A DNA stretch of 33,485 bases from Streptomyces sp. SolWspMP-5a-2 (GTDB lineage: Bacteria > Actinomycetota > Actinomycetes > Streptomycetales > Streptomycetaceae), in assembly GCF_900091845.1 (NCBI RefSeq), contig NZ_FMCI01000269.1, positions 1 to 33,485 of the forward strand, in the 5' to 3' direction. Under the pieces are notes generated by a model, which had not been told where the DNA came from, ran no database searches, and saw nothing but the letters and a program-made list of their open reading frames with translations. Shown in pieces: positions 16,698-24,478 of this stretch (its first letter is position 1; every line of letters starts with the position of its first letter). The position numbers and the translations under genes are program-made.

Positions 16698-16894
16698 ACG
16701 GGGACCCCCGCCCTCACGGGGACCGCCCCCACGGTCACCTGCACCGCCACCGCCCCGCGGGCCGACGCGCGCCGTGGTCACGCCGGTCGGCGTCCGCCGC
16801 CGTCGCTGCCCTGGAACGGGCGGGCGGCGCGGCCCGCAGACTCCGGCCGCCACAGCCCTCCGCTTCCGCCCCCGCGGCCCGTCACCCCCGGCCG
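16698..16894. other. Intergenic sequence between convergent genes
   Basis: Together with the flanking hairpin and repeat array, this makes about 360 bases between the ATPase and GntR stops with no supported gene. ORFs on either strand lack an RBS and show poor codon bias. The sequence is C-rich on the plus strand with short reiterations such as CACGGGGACC. Confidence 0.4.
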
Positions 16895-17003
16895 CCGCAG
16901 CGCACCCGTTCCGCAGCGCACCCGTTCCGCAACCCACCCGTTCCGCAGCGCACCCGCTCGCAGCGCACCCGCTCGCAGCGCACCCGCTCGCAGCGCACCC
17001 GCT
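16895..17003. repeat. Seven-copy 15/16-bp tandem repeat
   Basis: Four 16-base units (type CCGCAGCGCACCCGTT, from 16895) are followed by three 15-base units (CGCAGCGCACCCGCT, 16959-17003). The third unit carries three substitutions; the last three are identical. It ends 14 bases from the GntR stop codon, in the 3' region of that gene. Confidence 0.9.
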
Positions 17004-17017
17004 CGCGTCGCGCCCCG

Positions 17018-17398
17018 TCAGCTTCCGCCGTCGCGCCCGTATGCGGCGCGCAGCGCGTCCTGGACGGCGGCGAGGGCCGTGGGCTCGTCCAGGCCGAGGC
17101 GGCGGACGCGCTCGACGTAGGACTGCGCCGCCGCCGCGGCCTCCCGCTCCGCCGCCGGGCCCGCGGCGGCGACGAACGTGCCGTTGCGGCCACGCGTCTC
17201 GATCACTCCGTCGCCTTCGAGCGCCCGGTACGCCTTGGCCACCGTGTTCGCCGCCAGGCCCAGCGACTCGGCGAGGCCGCGGACCGTCGGCAGCCGGTAC
17301 CCGACGGGGAGCGTCCCGGCGCGCGCCTGTTCGGAGATCTGCGACCGCACCTGCTCGTAGGGCGCGGCACTGTCATCGATGTGGATCTTCAGGGTCAC
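17018..17398 (-). CDS. GntR-family transcriptional regulator, YtrA type
   Basis: 126 residues from GTG 17398. An N-terminal winged helix-turn-helix runs from IHIDDSAAPYEQVRSQISEQ through LPVGYRLPTVRGLAESLGLAANTVAKAYRALEGDGVIETRGRNGTFVA (~5-75). A short helical tail of ~50 residues replaces a ligand-binding domain, which defines the YtrA subfamily. Such regulators usually repress an adjacent ABC transporter or membrane gene; none is next to it here. The GTG at 17416 is an alternative start six codons upstream; I prefer 17398 because the conserved sequence starts with (M)TLKIHIDDS. No good Shine-Dalgarno is present for either, so a leaderless transcript is possible. Divergent from the DUF402 gene. 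Confidence 0.9.
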   Translation of the reverse strand: MTLKIHIDDSAAPYEQVRSQISEQARAGTLPVGYRLPTVRGLAESLGLAANTVAKAYRALEGDGVIETRGRNGTFVAAAGPAAEREAAAAAQSYVERVRRLGLDEPTALAAVQDALRAAYGRDGGS

Positions 17399-17590
17399 CC
17401 GCCGATTGTCCCGCACCCGCCGGAAAACGGGAGGCGTACGGGCCCGCCCGCGCCGTAGCGTGCACGTTCATGACCGTGATCGCGCGCGCCCTCCCCACCG
17501 GGGACCTGCACGGCGTGGCCCCCTCCTCCGGGCTGTGCCGATCGTCCCTCCCCCGACTCTCCCGCCTCTCCCGGACGGACGGGGTGCGGT

Positions 17591-18091
17591 GTGTCCGCGT
17601 ACCAGGCTGAGCCGTACGGCCCGTTGACGGTCAGGCTCGTCAAGGCGGGCCGCACGAAGATCCGTTACCGGGCCGGGCTGCTGCACGACGACGGTGTCCG
17701 CGTCGTCGTGCGCGCCCCCTGGGCGGGTGCGGGCGTGCGGGACTTCGGGTTCGTGCGGTTCGCGCCGGGTGACGTGTTCACCGAGCACTACTGGCGGGAC
17801 CGCTGGTACGCGGTGAAGGAGGTGCGGGACGCCTCCGGTCTCCTCAAGGGCTGGTACTGCGACGTGACCCGGCCCGCCGTGCTGACCGGGTCCGAGCTGC
17901 TCGTCGAGGATCTCGACCTGGACCTGTGGCGGTCCGCCGACGGGACGGACGTCCGCAGGCTGGACGAGGACGAGTTCGCCGCGAGCGGCCTGGCCCGGCG
18001 CGACCCGGAGGCGGCGCGGGCGGCGACCGCGGCTCTCGACGAGCTGACGGCGCTCGCCGCGACGGACCGCTTCACGACCCTCCTGACCTGA
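17591..18091 (+). CDS. DUF402 domain protein
   Basis: 166 residues. A beta-barrel of the DUF402/FomD-like type is visible in the conserved run: VVVRAPW at ~38-44, FTEHYWRDRWYAVKEVR at ~62-78, GLLKGWYCDVTRPA, and DLDLDLWRSADG at ~105-116, then a helical tail with LDEDEF and A-rich helices. Characterised relatives are nucleoside di- or triphosphate phosphatases or act in fosfomycin biosynthesis (FomD); the acidic LVEDLDLDLW strip would be the metal site. No signal peptide is present. GTG 17591 is the only start giving the usual length. It is divergent from the GntR gene across ~190 bases, so that regulator might control it. Confidence 0.85.
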   Translation: MSAYQAEPYGPLTVRLVKAGRTKIRYRAGLLHDDGVRVVVRAPWAGAGVRDFGFVRFAPGDVFTEHYWRDRWYAVKEVRDASGLLKGWYCDVTRPAVLTGSELLVEDLDLDLWRSADGTDVRRLDEDEFAASGLARRDPEAARAATAALDELTALAATDRFTTLLT

Positions 18092-18338
18092 CGGCGCCGA
18101 CCCGGGCGAGGACCACGTACCGCTCGTCGTCGAAGGAGGCGGCCCGCGTGTCCCACCCTCCTCGCGGACCCGCTCGCGGTCGTGCGTGTGGTCGGTCATG
18201 GCCCCAGAGTGACACCCGCCACTGACAGTGACGGAGTGACCGGCGCCACAGACAGGCCGGGGCCGATGAGTCACCCTCCCGGAAAGGGTCTGCCGCCCTG
18301 AGCGCAGGGAACCCGGCAGGCGCTGCGAGGAGGCAGGC

Positions 18339-18476
18339 ATGCGCCGTACCACCGTGCAGAAGCCCCTGATCAGGAAGCCGGACCCGCGCCGTGTGCGCGA
18401 GGAGTCCGAGCGGCGGCCCGGCGGGCGTCCTGAGATCCGTGAGGACATCGCCCGCACCTGGTGGCCCGACAACTGA
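18339..18476 (+). CDS. Small basic hypothetical protein, 45 residues
   Basis: ATG 18339 has GAGGAGG at 18327-18333, 5 nt away, a canonical Shine-Dalgarno. The product is rich in Arg and Glu (RKPDPRRVREESERRPGGRP) and ends TWWPDN. No membrane helix, signal peptide or known motif is visible. It stands between the DUF402 gene (plus) and the convergent acetyltransferase, with 250 bases upstream and 54 downstream. Codon bias is good for so short a frame. I do not recognise it. Confidence 0.5.
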   Translation: MRRTTVQKPLIRKPDPRRVREESERRPGGRPEIREDIARTWWPDN

Positions 18477-18530
18477 CCGGCCCGACCGGCGGAGCGGCCG
18501 GACCGCCGGCCCGCCCGGCGCGCCTGCCGC

Positions 18531-18989
18531 TCAGGTCACCGGGTCGAGCCGTTTGCGGTAGTGGAGCCGGTCGTAGGGGCCGTCCATGCGGCGTTCCACC
18601 AGCTCGTAGCCGTAGCGCGGGTAGATCTTGCGGTTCTCGGTCATCAGCGCGTTGGTGTAGAGCCTGACCTCGGGCAGTCCGAGGGCACGCGCGTGTGCGT
18701 CGACGAAGTGCAGGAGCCGCCGTCCGACGCCCCGGCCGTGCGCGTCGGGGTGGACGGCGATGCTGTCGAGGAACAGGTGGTCCCCGCGCGCCTCCACGAC
18801 GACCAGCCCGGTCACCGGTTGTCCGGTCACGAACACCTTCCCGGCGGCGACGTCCGCCGCGTGGTCGGCCCGCATCGGCACGGGCACCAGGCCGATGCGG
18901 GCGATGAAGGGCCGGTAGGCGGCGTCGGTCACCCGCCGCACGGCCGGTACGTCGGCGGCGACGGCGGGCCGGATCTCGTCCTGCGTCAT
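18531..18989 (-). CDS. GNAT-family N-acetyltransferase
   Basis: 152 residues. GNAT signatures: an N-terminal IRPAVAADVPAVRRV, the strand LFLDSIAVHPDAHGRGVGRRLL (~74-95) carrying the acetyl-CoA pyrophosphate loop (Q/R-x-x-G-x-G/A form, RGVGRR), and the C-terminal LYTNALMTENRKIYPRYGYELVERR that closes the fold. Enzymes of this size acetylate small amines, aminoglycosides or protein termini; the substrate cannot be inferred. Start ATG 18989 lacks a strong RBS, but no better start keeps motif A. The upstream sequence on the minus strand contains CTGAG-N6-CTCAG, a short inverted repeat at 19010-19025. Confidence 0.88.
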   Translation of the reverse strand: MTQDEIRPAVAADVPAVRRVTDAAYRPFIARIGLVPVPMRADHAADVAAGKVFVTGQPVTGLVVVEARGDHLFLDSIAVHPDAHGRGVGRRLLHFVDAHARALGLPEVRLYTNALMTENRKIYPRYGYELVERRMDGPYDRLHYRKRLDPVT

Positions 18990-19216
18990 GCGGCGAACGG
19001 TACCTACCTGAGCGCAGTCTCAGCACTCCCTTAACGCCACCATAAGGATCTCTCCTCACCGGCCTCAGCAGGCGGTTCCGCGCTTCTCTGGCGCTAGCTT
19101 CTGACTCGCCCCCCACGGGATCGCGGCCGCCGGTCCCGATCCGCCCCACCGGACGGGACCGGACCCGCACAGGTCCGCCGCCCCGCCCCGCCGAGGCCGT
19201 ACCGAGGAGTTTCCCC

Positions 19217-20320
19217 ATGGCATCCCTGGCTTCCCAGCCCGCCGTGCCCGCGCGCCGCAGGACCGCGGCCGCCGTCGCGAGCCTCGCCGCCGGAGTCGCC
19301 CCGCTCGCCCTGACCGTGCTGTCGGCCGCGCCGGCGTCCGCCCACGGCACCATGGGCGACCCGGTGAGCCGGGTCTCGCAGTGCTACGCGGAGGGTCCGG
19401 AGAGCCCGCGGTCCGCCGCGTGCAAGGCGGCGGTCGCCGCCGGGGGGACGCAGGCGCTGTACGACTGGAACGGCATCCGCATCGGTGACGCCGGGGGCAG
19501 GCACCAGGATCTGATCCCGGACGGCAAGCTGTGCAGCGCGGGCGCCGAGGAGTTCAAGGGGCTCGACCTGGCCCGCGCGGACTGGCCCGCGACGTCGGTC
19601 AAGGCCGGGTCGTACACCTTCAAGTACCGGGTGACGGCCCCGCACAAGGGCACCTTCACGGTGTACATCACGCGGCCGGGCTACGACCCCGCGAAGCCGC
19701 TGGCCTGGTCCGACCTGGATCTGGAGCACCCGGTGGCCTCGTCCACCGACCCGGTCGCGGCGGGCGGCTTCTACACGTTCGCGGGCGCGCTCCCGGAGCG
19801 CTCGGGCCAGCAGTTGCTGTACGCCGTCTGGCAGCGCTCGGACAGCCCGGAGGCGTTCTACTCCTGCTCGGACGTCAGCTTCGGCGGCGCCACGGGCGGT
19901 TCCGGGGGCGCCGGGACCCCGGCCGGTTCCGCCTCCGGGCCCGCGGCGGCTCCGACCCCCGCGCCGAGCGCCTCCGTGCCCTCGGAGCAGCAGATCGAGG
20001 ACGGCGCCGACAGGTCGACGGTCGAGCACCACGGGCACGGTGACGACGACGCCGCGACCACCACCGACCCGACGCGCCCGGCCACTTCGGGCGCGGACGC
20101 GACGGAGACGGCGGCCGAGGCGGTCGCCACCGGGCCCGGGACTCCGGCCAACGAGCCGAAGGCGGACGGGAGTTCGCAGAACCTCGCGGAGACGGGCGCG
20201 GACTCCACCACCGCCTGGCTCGCGGTGGGCGGCGCCGCCGTCCTGGCGCTGGGCGCGGCGACGCTGTTCGCCTCGGTCCGCCGCCGCGCGCTGGACGTCG
20301 GCGGCCGACACGGTCGTTGA
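19217..20320 (+). CDS. Cell-wall-anchored lytic polysaccharide monooxygenase (AA10)
   Basis: 367 residues. The signal peptide ends APASA-HGTMG, so His43 becomes the N-terminal histidine of the copper brace. A second candidate brace His lies in VTAPHKGTF (~142), and EAFYSCSDVSF (~212) supplies the axial aromatic region. A Ser/Thr/Ala/Asp-rich linker follows, then LAETG (323-327), a hydrophobic helix and an Arg-rich tail. That is a complete sortase signal of the LAxTG type used by class E sortases in Streptomyces. AA10 enzymes cleave crystalline chitin or cellulose oxidatively using copper; here the enzyme would be covalently attached to peptidoglycan. ATG 19217 has GAGGAG ~8 nt upstream. No sortase gene is in the window. 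Confidence 0.92.
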   Translation: MASLASQPAVPARRRTAAAVASLAAGVAPLALTVLSAAPASAHGTMGDPVSRVSQCYAEGPESPRSAACKAAVAAGGTQALYDWNGIRIGDAGGRHQDLIPDGKLCSAGAEEFKGLDLARADWPATSVKAGSYTFKYRVTAPHKGTFTVYITRPGYDPAKPLAWSDLDLEHPVASSTDPVAAGGFYTFAGALPERSGQQLLYAVWQRSDSPEAFYSCSDVSFGGATGGSGGAGTPAGSASGPAAAPTPAPSASVPSEQQIEDGADRSTVEHHGHGDDDAATTTDPTRPATSGADATETAAEAVATGPGTPANEPKADGSSQNLAETGADSTTAWLAVGGAAVLALGAATLFASVRRRALDVGGRHGR

Positions 20321-20334
20321 CGGCCGACGAGGGG

Positions 20335-20371
20335 CGGGGTCTGTCCGGCGGCTCAGGTCGGACAGACCCCG
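20335..20371. terminator. Bidirectional terminator between LPMO and lipase genes
   Basis: A perfect 13-bp stem (CGGGGTCTGTCCG with its complement at 20359-20371) and an 11-nt loop fill the 58-base gap between two convergent stop codons. It can serve both genes. Confidence 0.85.
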
Positions 20372-20378
20372 TCGTGCG

Positions 20379-21239
20379 TCAACTGAGCGCCGAGGCGCAG
20401 GTGGTGGGGGTGGCGTGGGCGGGGTCGAGGGAGTTGGCGACCTCGTGGAAGGCGATCCGGTCGGTGAGGCCGATCAGGACGTGCTCGGCGAAGTCGGCGG
20501 CGCACAGGTTCTGGAGCAGGACGTTGCGCACGTCGGACCCGCTGAGGAACTGGCTCCGGTAGGGCGTGACCACCTCGTCGTACCGGGAGGCGATGACGGT
20601 GTAGTGGACGCCGGGCACGGTGTCGCCGCCCGCGTTCAGCTTGGTGAGCAGCGGGGAGCCGACGATCTGGTCGGCGAGGGCCGGGGTCTTGGCGGAGAGC
20701 AGGTCGGCGGCGCCGGGGAAGTACGGCAGCAGGTTGGTGAGGCCGTCCAGGTCGGTGCCGTGGTTGCTGGGGGCGATGCCGACGAGGGCGTTGACCTTGG
20801 CGGCCCCGCCGAGGAACTTCAGGTAGTAGCGGGGCATCATGCCGCCCTGCGAGTGGCCGACGAGGTCGGCCTTGGCGGCGCCGGTGGCGGCGAGCACCTT
20901 GTCGACGAAGGTGGAGAGCTGGGCGGCCGACGCGTCGACGGGTCCCAGGCCGTGGATGAGCGGGACGCCGGGCAGTTGGCCGTAGTCGAGGGAGAAGACG
21001 CAGTAGCCGCGGTCCTCCAGATAGGGCGCGAGGCCGAGCCAGTTGTCGACGGAGTTGGCGAACGTGCCGTGGACCAGTACCACAGGACGGGGATGGGCTG
21101 CGGAGGGTTTGCAGGAGTAGTCGTTCCAGCCGGTGCTCGGCGCGGACGCGGCGTGGGCGGCGGTGGCGGGGACGACGGACACCACGGCGGCGAGAACGAC
21201 CGCGGCCAGGGGTCTGAGCACGCGCTTCCAGGGCAGCAT
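20379..21239 (-). CDS. Secreted alpha/beta-hydrolase lipase
   Basis: 286 residues from ATG 21239, with AAGGAG 8 nt upstream. Signal peptide residues 1-~30 (ATAAHA-AS). PVVLVHGTFANS (~52-63) is the oxyanion HG motif, GHSQGG places the nucleophile at Ser130, SRYDEVVTPY carries the probable catalytic Asp and DFAEHVLIG the His. Four Cys (CKPS, GYC, NLC, TTC) probably form two disulfides. This is the EstA/LipA-type extracellular triacylglycerol lipase or esterase family. The upstream ORF extension to 21389 covers regulatory sites and is not coding. Two TTAC-N6-GTAA-type sites and a CRP-spaced palindrome precede it, suggesting regulation by fatty acids and a cAMP-receptor-like factor (inference). 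Confidence 0.92.
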   Translation of the reverse strand: MLPWKRVLRPLAAVVLAAVVSVVPATAAHAASAPSTGWNDYSCKPSAAHPRPVVLVHGTFANSVDNWLGLAPYLEDRGYCVFSLDYGQLPGVPLIHGLGPVDASAAQLSTFVDKVLAATGAAKADLVGHSQGGMMPRYYLKFLGGAAKVNALVGIAPSNHGTDLDGLTNLLPYFPGAADLLSAKTPALADQIVGSPLLTKLNAGGDTVPGVHYTVIASRYDEVVTPYRSQFLSGSDVRNVLLQNLCAADFAEHVLIGLTDRIAFHEVANSLDPAHATPTTCASALS

Positions 21240-21287
21240 CGAGTGATCTCCTTGCGGCTCAAGGGAGGGGGGACAGCCTGACGCCCT

Positions 21288-21301
21288 GTGATCCGGATCA
21301 C
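21288..21301. promoter_or_regulatory. CRP-like palindrome upstream of lipase
   Basis: GTGATCCGGATCAC is a perfect 14-bp palindrome, and with flanks it reads TGTGA-N6-TCAC, the spacing of the E. coli CRP site. It lies 49 bp upstream of the lipase ATG and downstream of the two TTAC-type sites. Confidence 0.5.
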
Positions 21302-21323
21302 GAGGATGCTTTTCACTCGCCAA

Positions 21324-21365
21324 GTTACGGGCGAGTAGTACAACTGTGAAGTTACGCGTCAGTAA
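21324..21365. promoter_or_regulatory. Twin TTAC-N6-GTAA-type operators upstream of lipase
   Basis: GTTACGGGCGAGTAG (21324-21338) and GTTACGCGTCAGTAA (21351-21365), each preceded by AA, sit in the same orientation with a 27-bp period. The form resembles operators of TetR-family regulators of fatty-acid metabolism in actinobacteria (recollection). The first site also overlaps a 7-bp stem (ACTCGCC/GGCGAGT). Confidence 0.55.
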
Positions 21366-21485
21366 AAACTTCCGGCGCCGCCCGCACATCCCGCCCAGGA
21401 GAGCCCTCCGACCCCACCGGCGAACCCCCGCGCGATCCCTGTACGCGCGGCACGTCCTGGGATAACGTCACCTCGCCCGACGCGT

Positions 21486-21499
21486 TTGAATCGTTTCAG
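21486..21499 (+). promoter_or_regulatory. LacI-like operator upstream of rhamnosidase
   Basis: TTGAATCGTTTCAG is a near-palindrome with a central CG and A/T-rich arms, the usual look of LacI-family sites. It lies 31 bases before the ATG and ~18 bases after a possible -10 box, TAACGT (21463-21468), where bound repressor would block transcription. Confidence 0.5.
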
Positions 21500-21529
21500 T
21501 CAGTCGATCGCTGAGGAATGAGAGGCGTC

Positions 21530-24184
21530 ATGACGTTGCCCAGCACCCCCGGTACCGGCGCGCGCCCCGGTCCCCGCAGACGTACGGTCGTGGCCGCCGG
21601 GGCCGGTGCGGCGGCCCTCTCCGCGCTCGGAGTCCCCCCGGCCACCGCGACCCCGGGGGCGTCCGGCACCGGAGCGGGCGCCCCCGGGGCGGATCACCCG
21701 GCGCCCGCCCCGCGCCTCGGCACCGGCTGGCAGCGCTACGTCCAGGCCCCCGGCTCCCGCACCGTGCGGCCCGTCCGGGTGCTCGGCAGCACCGGCGAAG
21801 TACGGCGCCCCGAGGCGCTGTTGAAGCCCGGTGGCGCCAGGACCGTGCTGCGCAGACCCCGGCCGGACGCGGCCCCGCGCTGGCCCGAGGGCACGGTGGC
21901 CGAGGCGTCGTCGGCGCACCCGGGCAACAACGGCAACGACGGCACACCGCGCACCTACGACGCGGGCAACGCCATCGACGGCGACCCGGACACCTTCTGG
22001 AACGACGACACGCAGGGCGAGTTCCCCGACACGCTCACCGTCACGCTGCCCGCCGCCCGGGAGCTGTCCGGGATCACCGTCGTCTCCAACAGCGACGGCG
22101 TGCCGACCGACTTCACGGTCGACGTCTGGCGGGACGGCGGCTGGAGCACCGCGGCGACGGTCGCCGACAACGATGTCATCCAGCGTGCCGTCCCGTTCGG
22201 CGCGCCGGTGTCCACCACCCGGGTCCGCATCACGGTGACGGCGGTGCAGGACACCCCGCGCGGGGCCTTCACCCGGATCAACGAGGTGTGGCCCGAGGCC
22301 GTCGAGCCGGTCGAAAAGCCCAGCGTCACCCTGGACTTCGGCAAGGTGGTCGTCGGACACCCGCGGGTCAGGTTCACCTCCGCCTCCGACAACTCCCCCG
22401 GTGTGCGGCTCGCGTTCTCCGAGACCCTGCAACACCTCACCGAACGCTCCGACTTCACCCGCTCCGACCAGTCGGGGACACCGGCACAGGGCACCGACCA
22501 GTTCGCCGTCCCGGCCGGTGGCGCCGACTGGACCGACCGCAAGGGCCACCAGCACGGCACCCAGGTGTACGCGGACGGCCTGCACGGCTTCCGCTATCTC
22601 AGGATCACCCTGGACGCGCTGGCCTCGGACGCGCCGGCGGCCGAACCCTGGGGAACGGTCGAGATCGACTCCGTGGCCCTGGAGTTCACCGCCTACCTGG
22701 GCACCCCGGCCACCTACCGCGGCTGGTTCCTCTGCTCGGACGACGACCTCAACCGCTACTGGTACGGCGCCTCGTACACCAACGAGCTGGTCACCGACAC
22801 CTTCCGGCAGGACGACGTCGACCCGCGGAACGCCTGGAGCGCGTCCCTCGAAGGGCTGCGCGTCCTGCACGACGGGCCCAAGCGCGACCGCGACCCCTAC
22901 GTCGGCGACCTGGCGGTCTCCGCCCGCACCCTCTACCTCACCCACGACGAGGCGGCGGACGCGGCCCGCAACGTGCTGGCCGACCTGGCCGCGCACCAGC
23001 GCGCCGACGGCTGGATACCCCCGGCCTCCATCAACGGCTACACCCTCCCCCTGTTCGACTACCCGTTGTGGTGGGTGACGTGCAGCTGGGACTACGTCCT
23101 GTACACCGGGGACCGCGGTTACGCCGAGCGCCACTACCCGAACCTGCTGAAGGTGCTGGACGTCTGGTACCCGAGCGTCACGGACGGCGCGGGTCTGCTC
23201 AGCAAGGGCCTCAACGGCACGGGCGGGTACGGGGATTACGCCTTCCTCGGCCGCACCGGCAGGATCACCTACTACAACGCGAACTACGTGCAGGCGCTCC
23301 ACGACGCGGCGTCGCTGGCCCGCTGGCTGGGGCGCCGGGACGACGCGGAGCGCTGGACGGAGCGGGCGGCCCTGGTCGCGGACGCGGTCAACTCCCTGCT
23401 GTGGGACGCGTCCGCCGGGGCCTACCTGGACTCCGGGACGGGCCCCGTGCGGCACGCGCAGGACGGCAACGCCATCGCCGTCACCTCGGGGGTGGCGGAC
23501 GCCGGGCGGGCCGCGTCGGCGCTCGCCCATCTCGACGCGACCACCCAGCGTCCGTACGGCAACGCCTTCATGGACAACGACACGCTCTTCGGCGGCGCCT
23601 CGCAACGGGTGTACGCCTTCACCTCGTACCCGGAGATCGTGGCCCGGTTCGAGACCGGGCGGGCCGACTCGGCGCTCGACCAGATCCGCCGCACCTACGG
23701 GTGGATGGACCGGCACGACCCCGGCATCACCCACTGGGAGGGCATCGGTCCGGACGGCTCGCTCTACGAGGACGCCTACACCAGCATGGCGCACGGCTGG
23801 TCGACCGGCGTGCTCCCGGCGCTGACCCACCAACTCCTGGGCGCCCGGCCGACGTCACCGGGCTACGCCACCTGGGAGGTCAGGCCGCACCCCGGGAGCG
23901 TCGCCTGGGCGCAGGGCCAACTCCCGACACCGCACGGCCCGTTGCGGGTGGAGTGGCAGCGGACCGCGGCCTCCTTCACGGTCACGGTGCACGTGCCCTC
24001 GGGCACCCGGGGCACCCTGGCGCTGCCGGGCGACAGCGCCCGCCTGACCGTGCGCGGCGGCGGACGCCTGCTCTGGGACGGCCGTCGCGCGCGGGACCGG
24101 GACGTGCGCGTCGCCGGAGGCCGGGTCACCGTCGCGGAGCTGGGCCCGGGAAGCCACCGCTTCACGGCGACGACCGGTCACTGA
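21530..24184 (+). CDS. Tat-exported alpha-L-rhamnosidase (GH78)
   Basis: 884 residues. A twin-arginine signal (RRRTVVAAGAGAAALSALG, ~16-34) is followed by an F5/8C discoidin-like module (~120-260: IDGDPDTFWNDD, RVRITV), rhamnosidase N-terminal beta domains (~270-400), and an (alpha/alpha)6 barrel from ~405. Catalytic-region motifs: GPKRDRDPYVGDLA (~449-462), the GH78 equivalent of C-P-x-R-D-R, then ITHWEGIG and SMAHGWSTGV (~735-770), with a C-terminal beta domain. The enzyme releases terminal L-rhamnose from plant glycosides or polysaccharides outside the cell. ATG 21530 with GAGAGG (21520-21525) is preferred; ATG 21518 is 4 codons upstream with the GAGGA abutting it. Confidence 0.9.
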   Translation: MTLPSTPGTGARPGPRRRTVVAAGAGAAALSALGVPPATATPGASGTGAGAPGADHPAPAPRLGTGWQRYVQAPGSRTVRPVRVLGSTGEVRRPEALLKPGGARTVLRRPRPDAAPRWPEGTVAEASSAHPGNNGNDGTPRTYDAGNAIDGDPDTFWNDDTQGEFPDTLTVTLPAARELSGITVVSNSDGVPTDFTVDVWRDGGWSTAATVADNDVIQRAVPFGAPVSTTRVRITVTAVQDTPRGAFTRINEVWPEAVEPVEKPSVTLDFGKVVVGHPRVRFTSASDNSPGVRLAFSETLQHLTERSDFTRSDQSGTPAQGTDQFAVPAGGADWTDRKGHQHGTQVYADGLHGFRYLRITLDALASDAPAAEPWGTVEIDSVALEFTAYLGTPATYRGWFLCSDDDLNRYWYGASYTNELVTDTFRQDDVDPRNAWSASLEGLRVLHDGPKRDRDPYVGDLAVSARTLYLTHDEAADAARNVLADLAAHQRADGWIPPASINGYTLPLFDYPLWWVTCSWDYVLYTGDRGYAERHYPNLLKVLDVWYPSVTDGAGLLSKGLNGTGGYGDYAFLGRTGRITYYNANYVQALHDAASLARWLGRRDDAERWTERAALVADAVNSLLWDASAGAYLDSGTGPVRHAQDGNAIAVTSGVADAGRAASALAHLDATTQRPYGNAFMDNDTLFGGASQRVYAFTSYPEIVARFETGRADSALDQIRRTYGWMDRHDPGITHWEGIGPDGSLYEDAYTSMAHGWSTGVLPALTHQLLGARPTSPGYATWEVRPHPGSVAWAQGQLPTPHGPLRVEWQRTAASFTVTVHVPSGTRGTLALPGDSARLTVRGGGRLLWDGRRARDRDVRVAGGRVTVAELGPGSHRFTATTGH

Positions 24185-24308
24185 CGGCAGCGGGAGCGCG
24201 CCTGCCGGACGGCCGCCGCGGCAACTCGGTTGGCGGGACGGCCGGTTCGCCTGGCCGGACGGCCTCTTCCCCGGGCGCCCCGCGCGCACCACGCCGTCCG
24301 GGGAGGAG

Positions 24309-24478
24309 CGTCGGCGCCCGGATACATCGGCGTGCGGACACGTCGGCGCCCGGAATCGCGGCGGGCGGAAAGGGCCGTCGGCGTGCGGGAAGGCCGTCGG
24401 CGCCCGGTGAGGACCGTCCGCGCCCGGGAAGGACGTCGGCGTGCGGGAGAACCGCCGGTACCCGGTGCGGACCGTCAG
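24309..24478. repeat. Degenerate ~19-20-bp tandem repeats
   Basis: About eight imperfect copies of a unit like GTCGGCGTGCGGGAAGGAC lie between the convergent rhamnosidase and ImuB-like genes; alternate copies read GTCGGCGCCCGG. Preceding bases (24200-24270) carry three copies of a shorter GCCGGACGGCC-like motif. No gene is supported in the 290-base gap. Confidence 0.6.

Noticed and set aside
16895..17003. CRISPR array
   Set aside because: Units are contiguous 15-16-mers with no spacers, and there are no cas genes.
16882..17193. Minus-strand ORF with repeated ERVRC pentapeptides
   Set aside because: Product of the 15-bp repeats in the wrong frame of the GntR gene; no RBS.
18000..18199. Minus-strand ORF starting MTDHTHDRERVREEGG
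   Set aside because: Runs antisense into the DUF402 gene and becomes low-complexity after about 20 codons; at most a frameshifted remnant.
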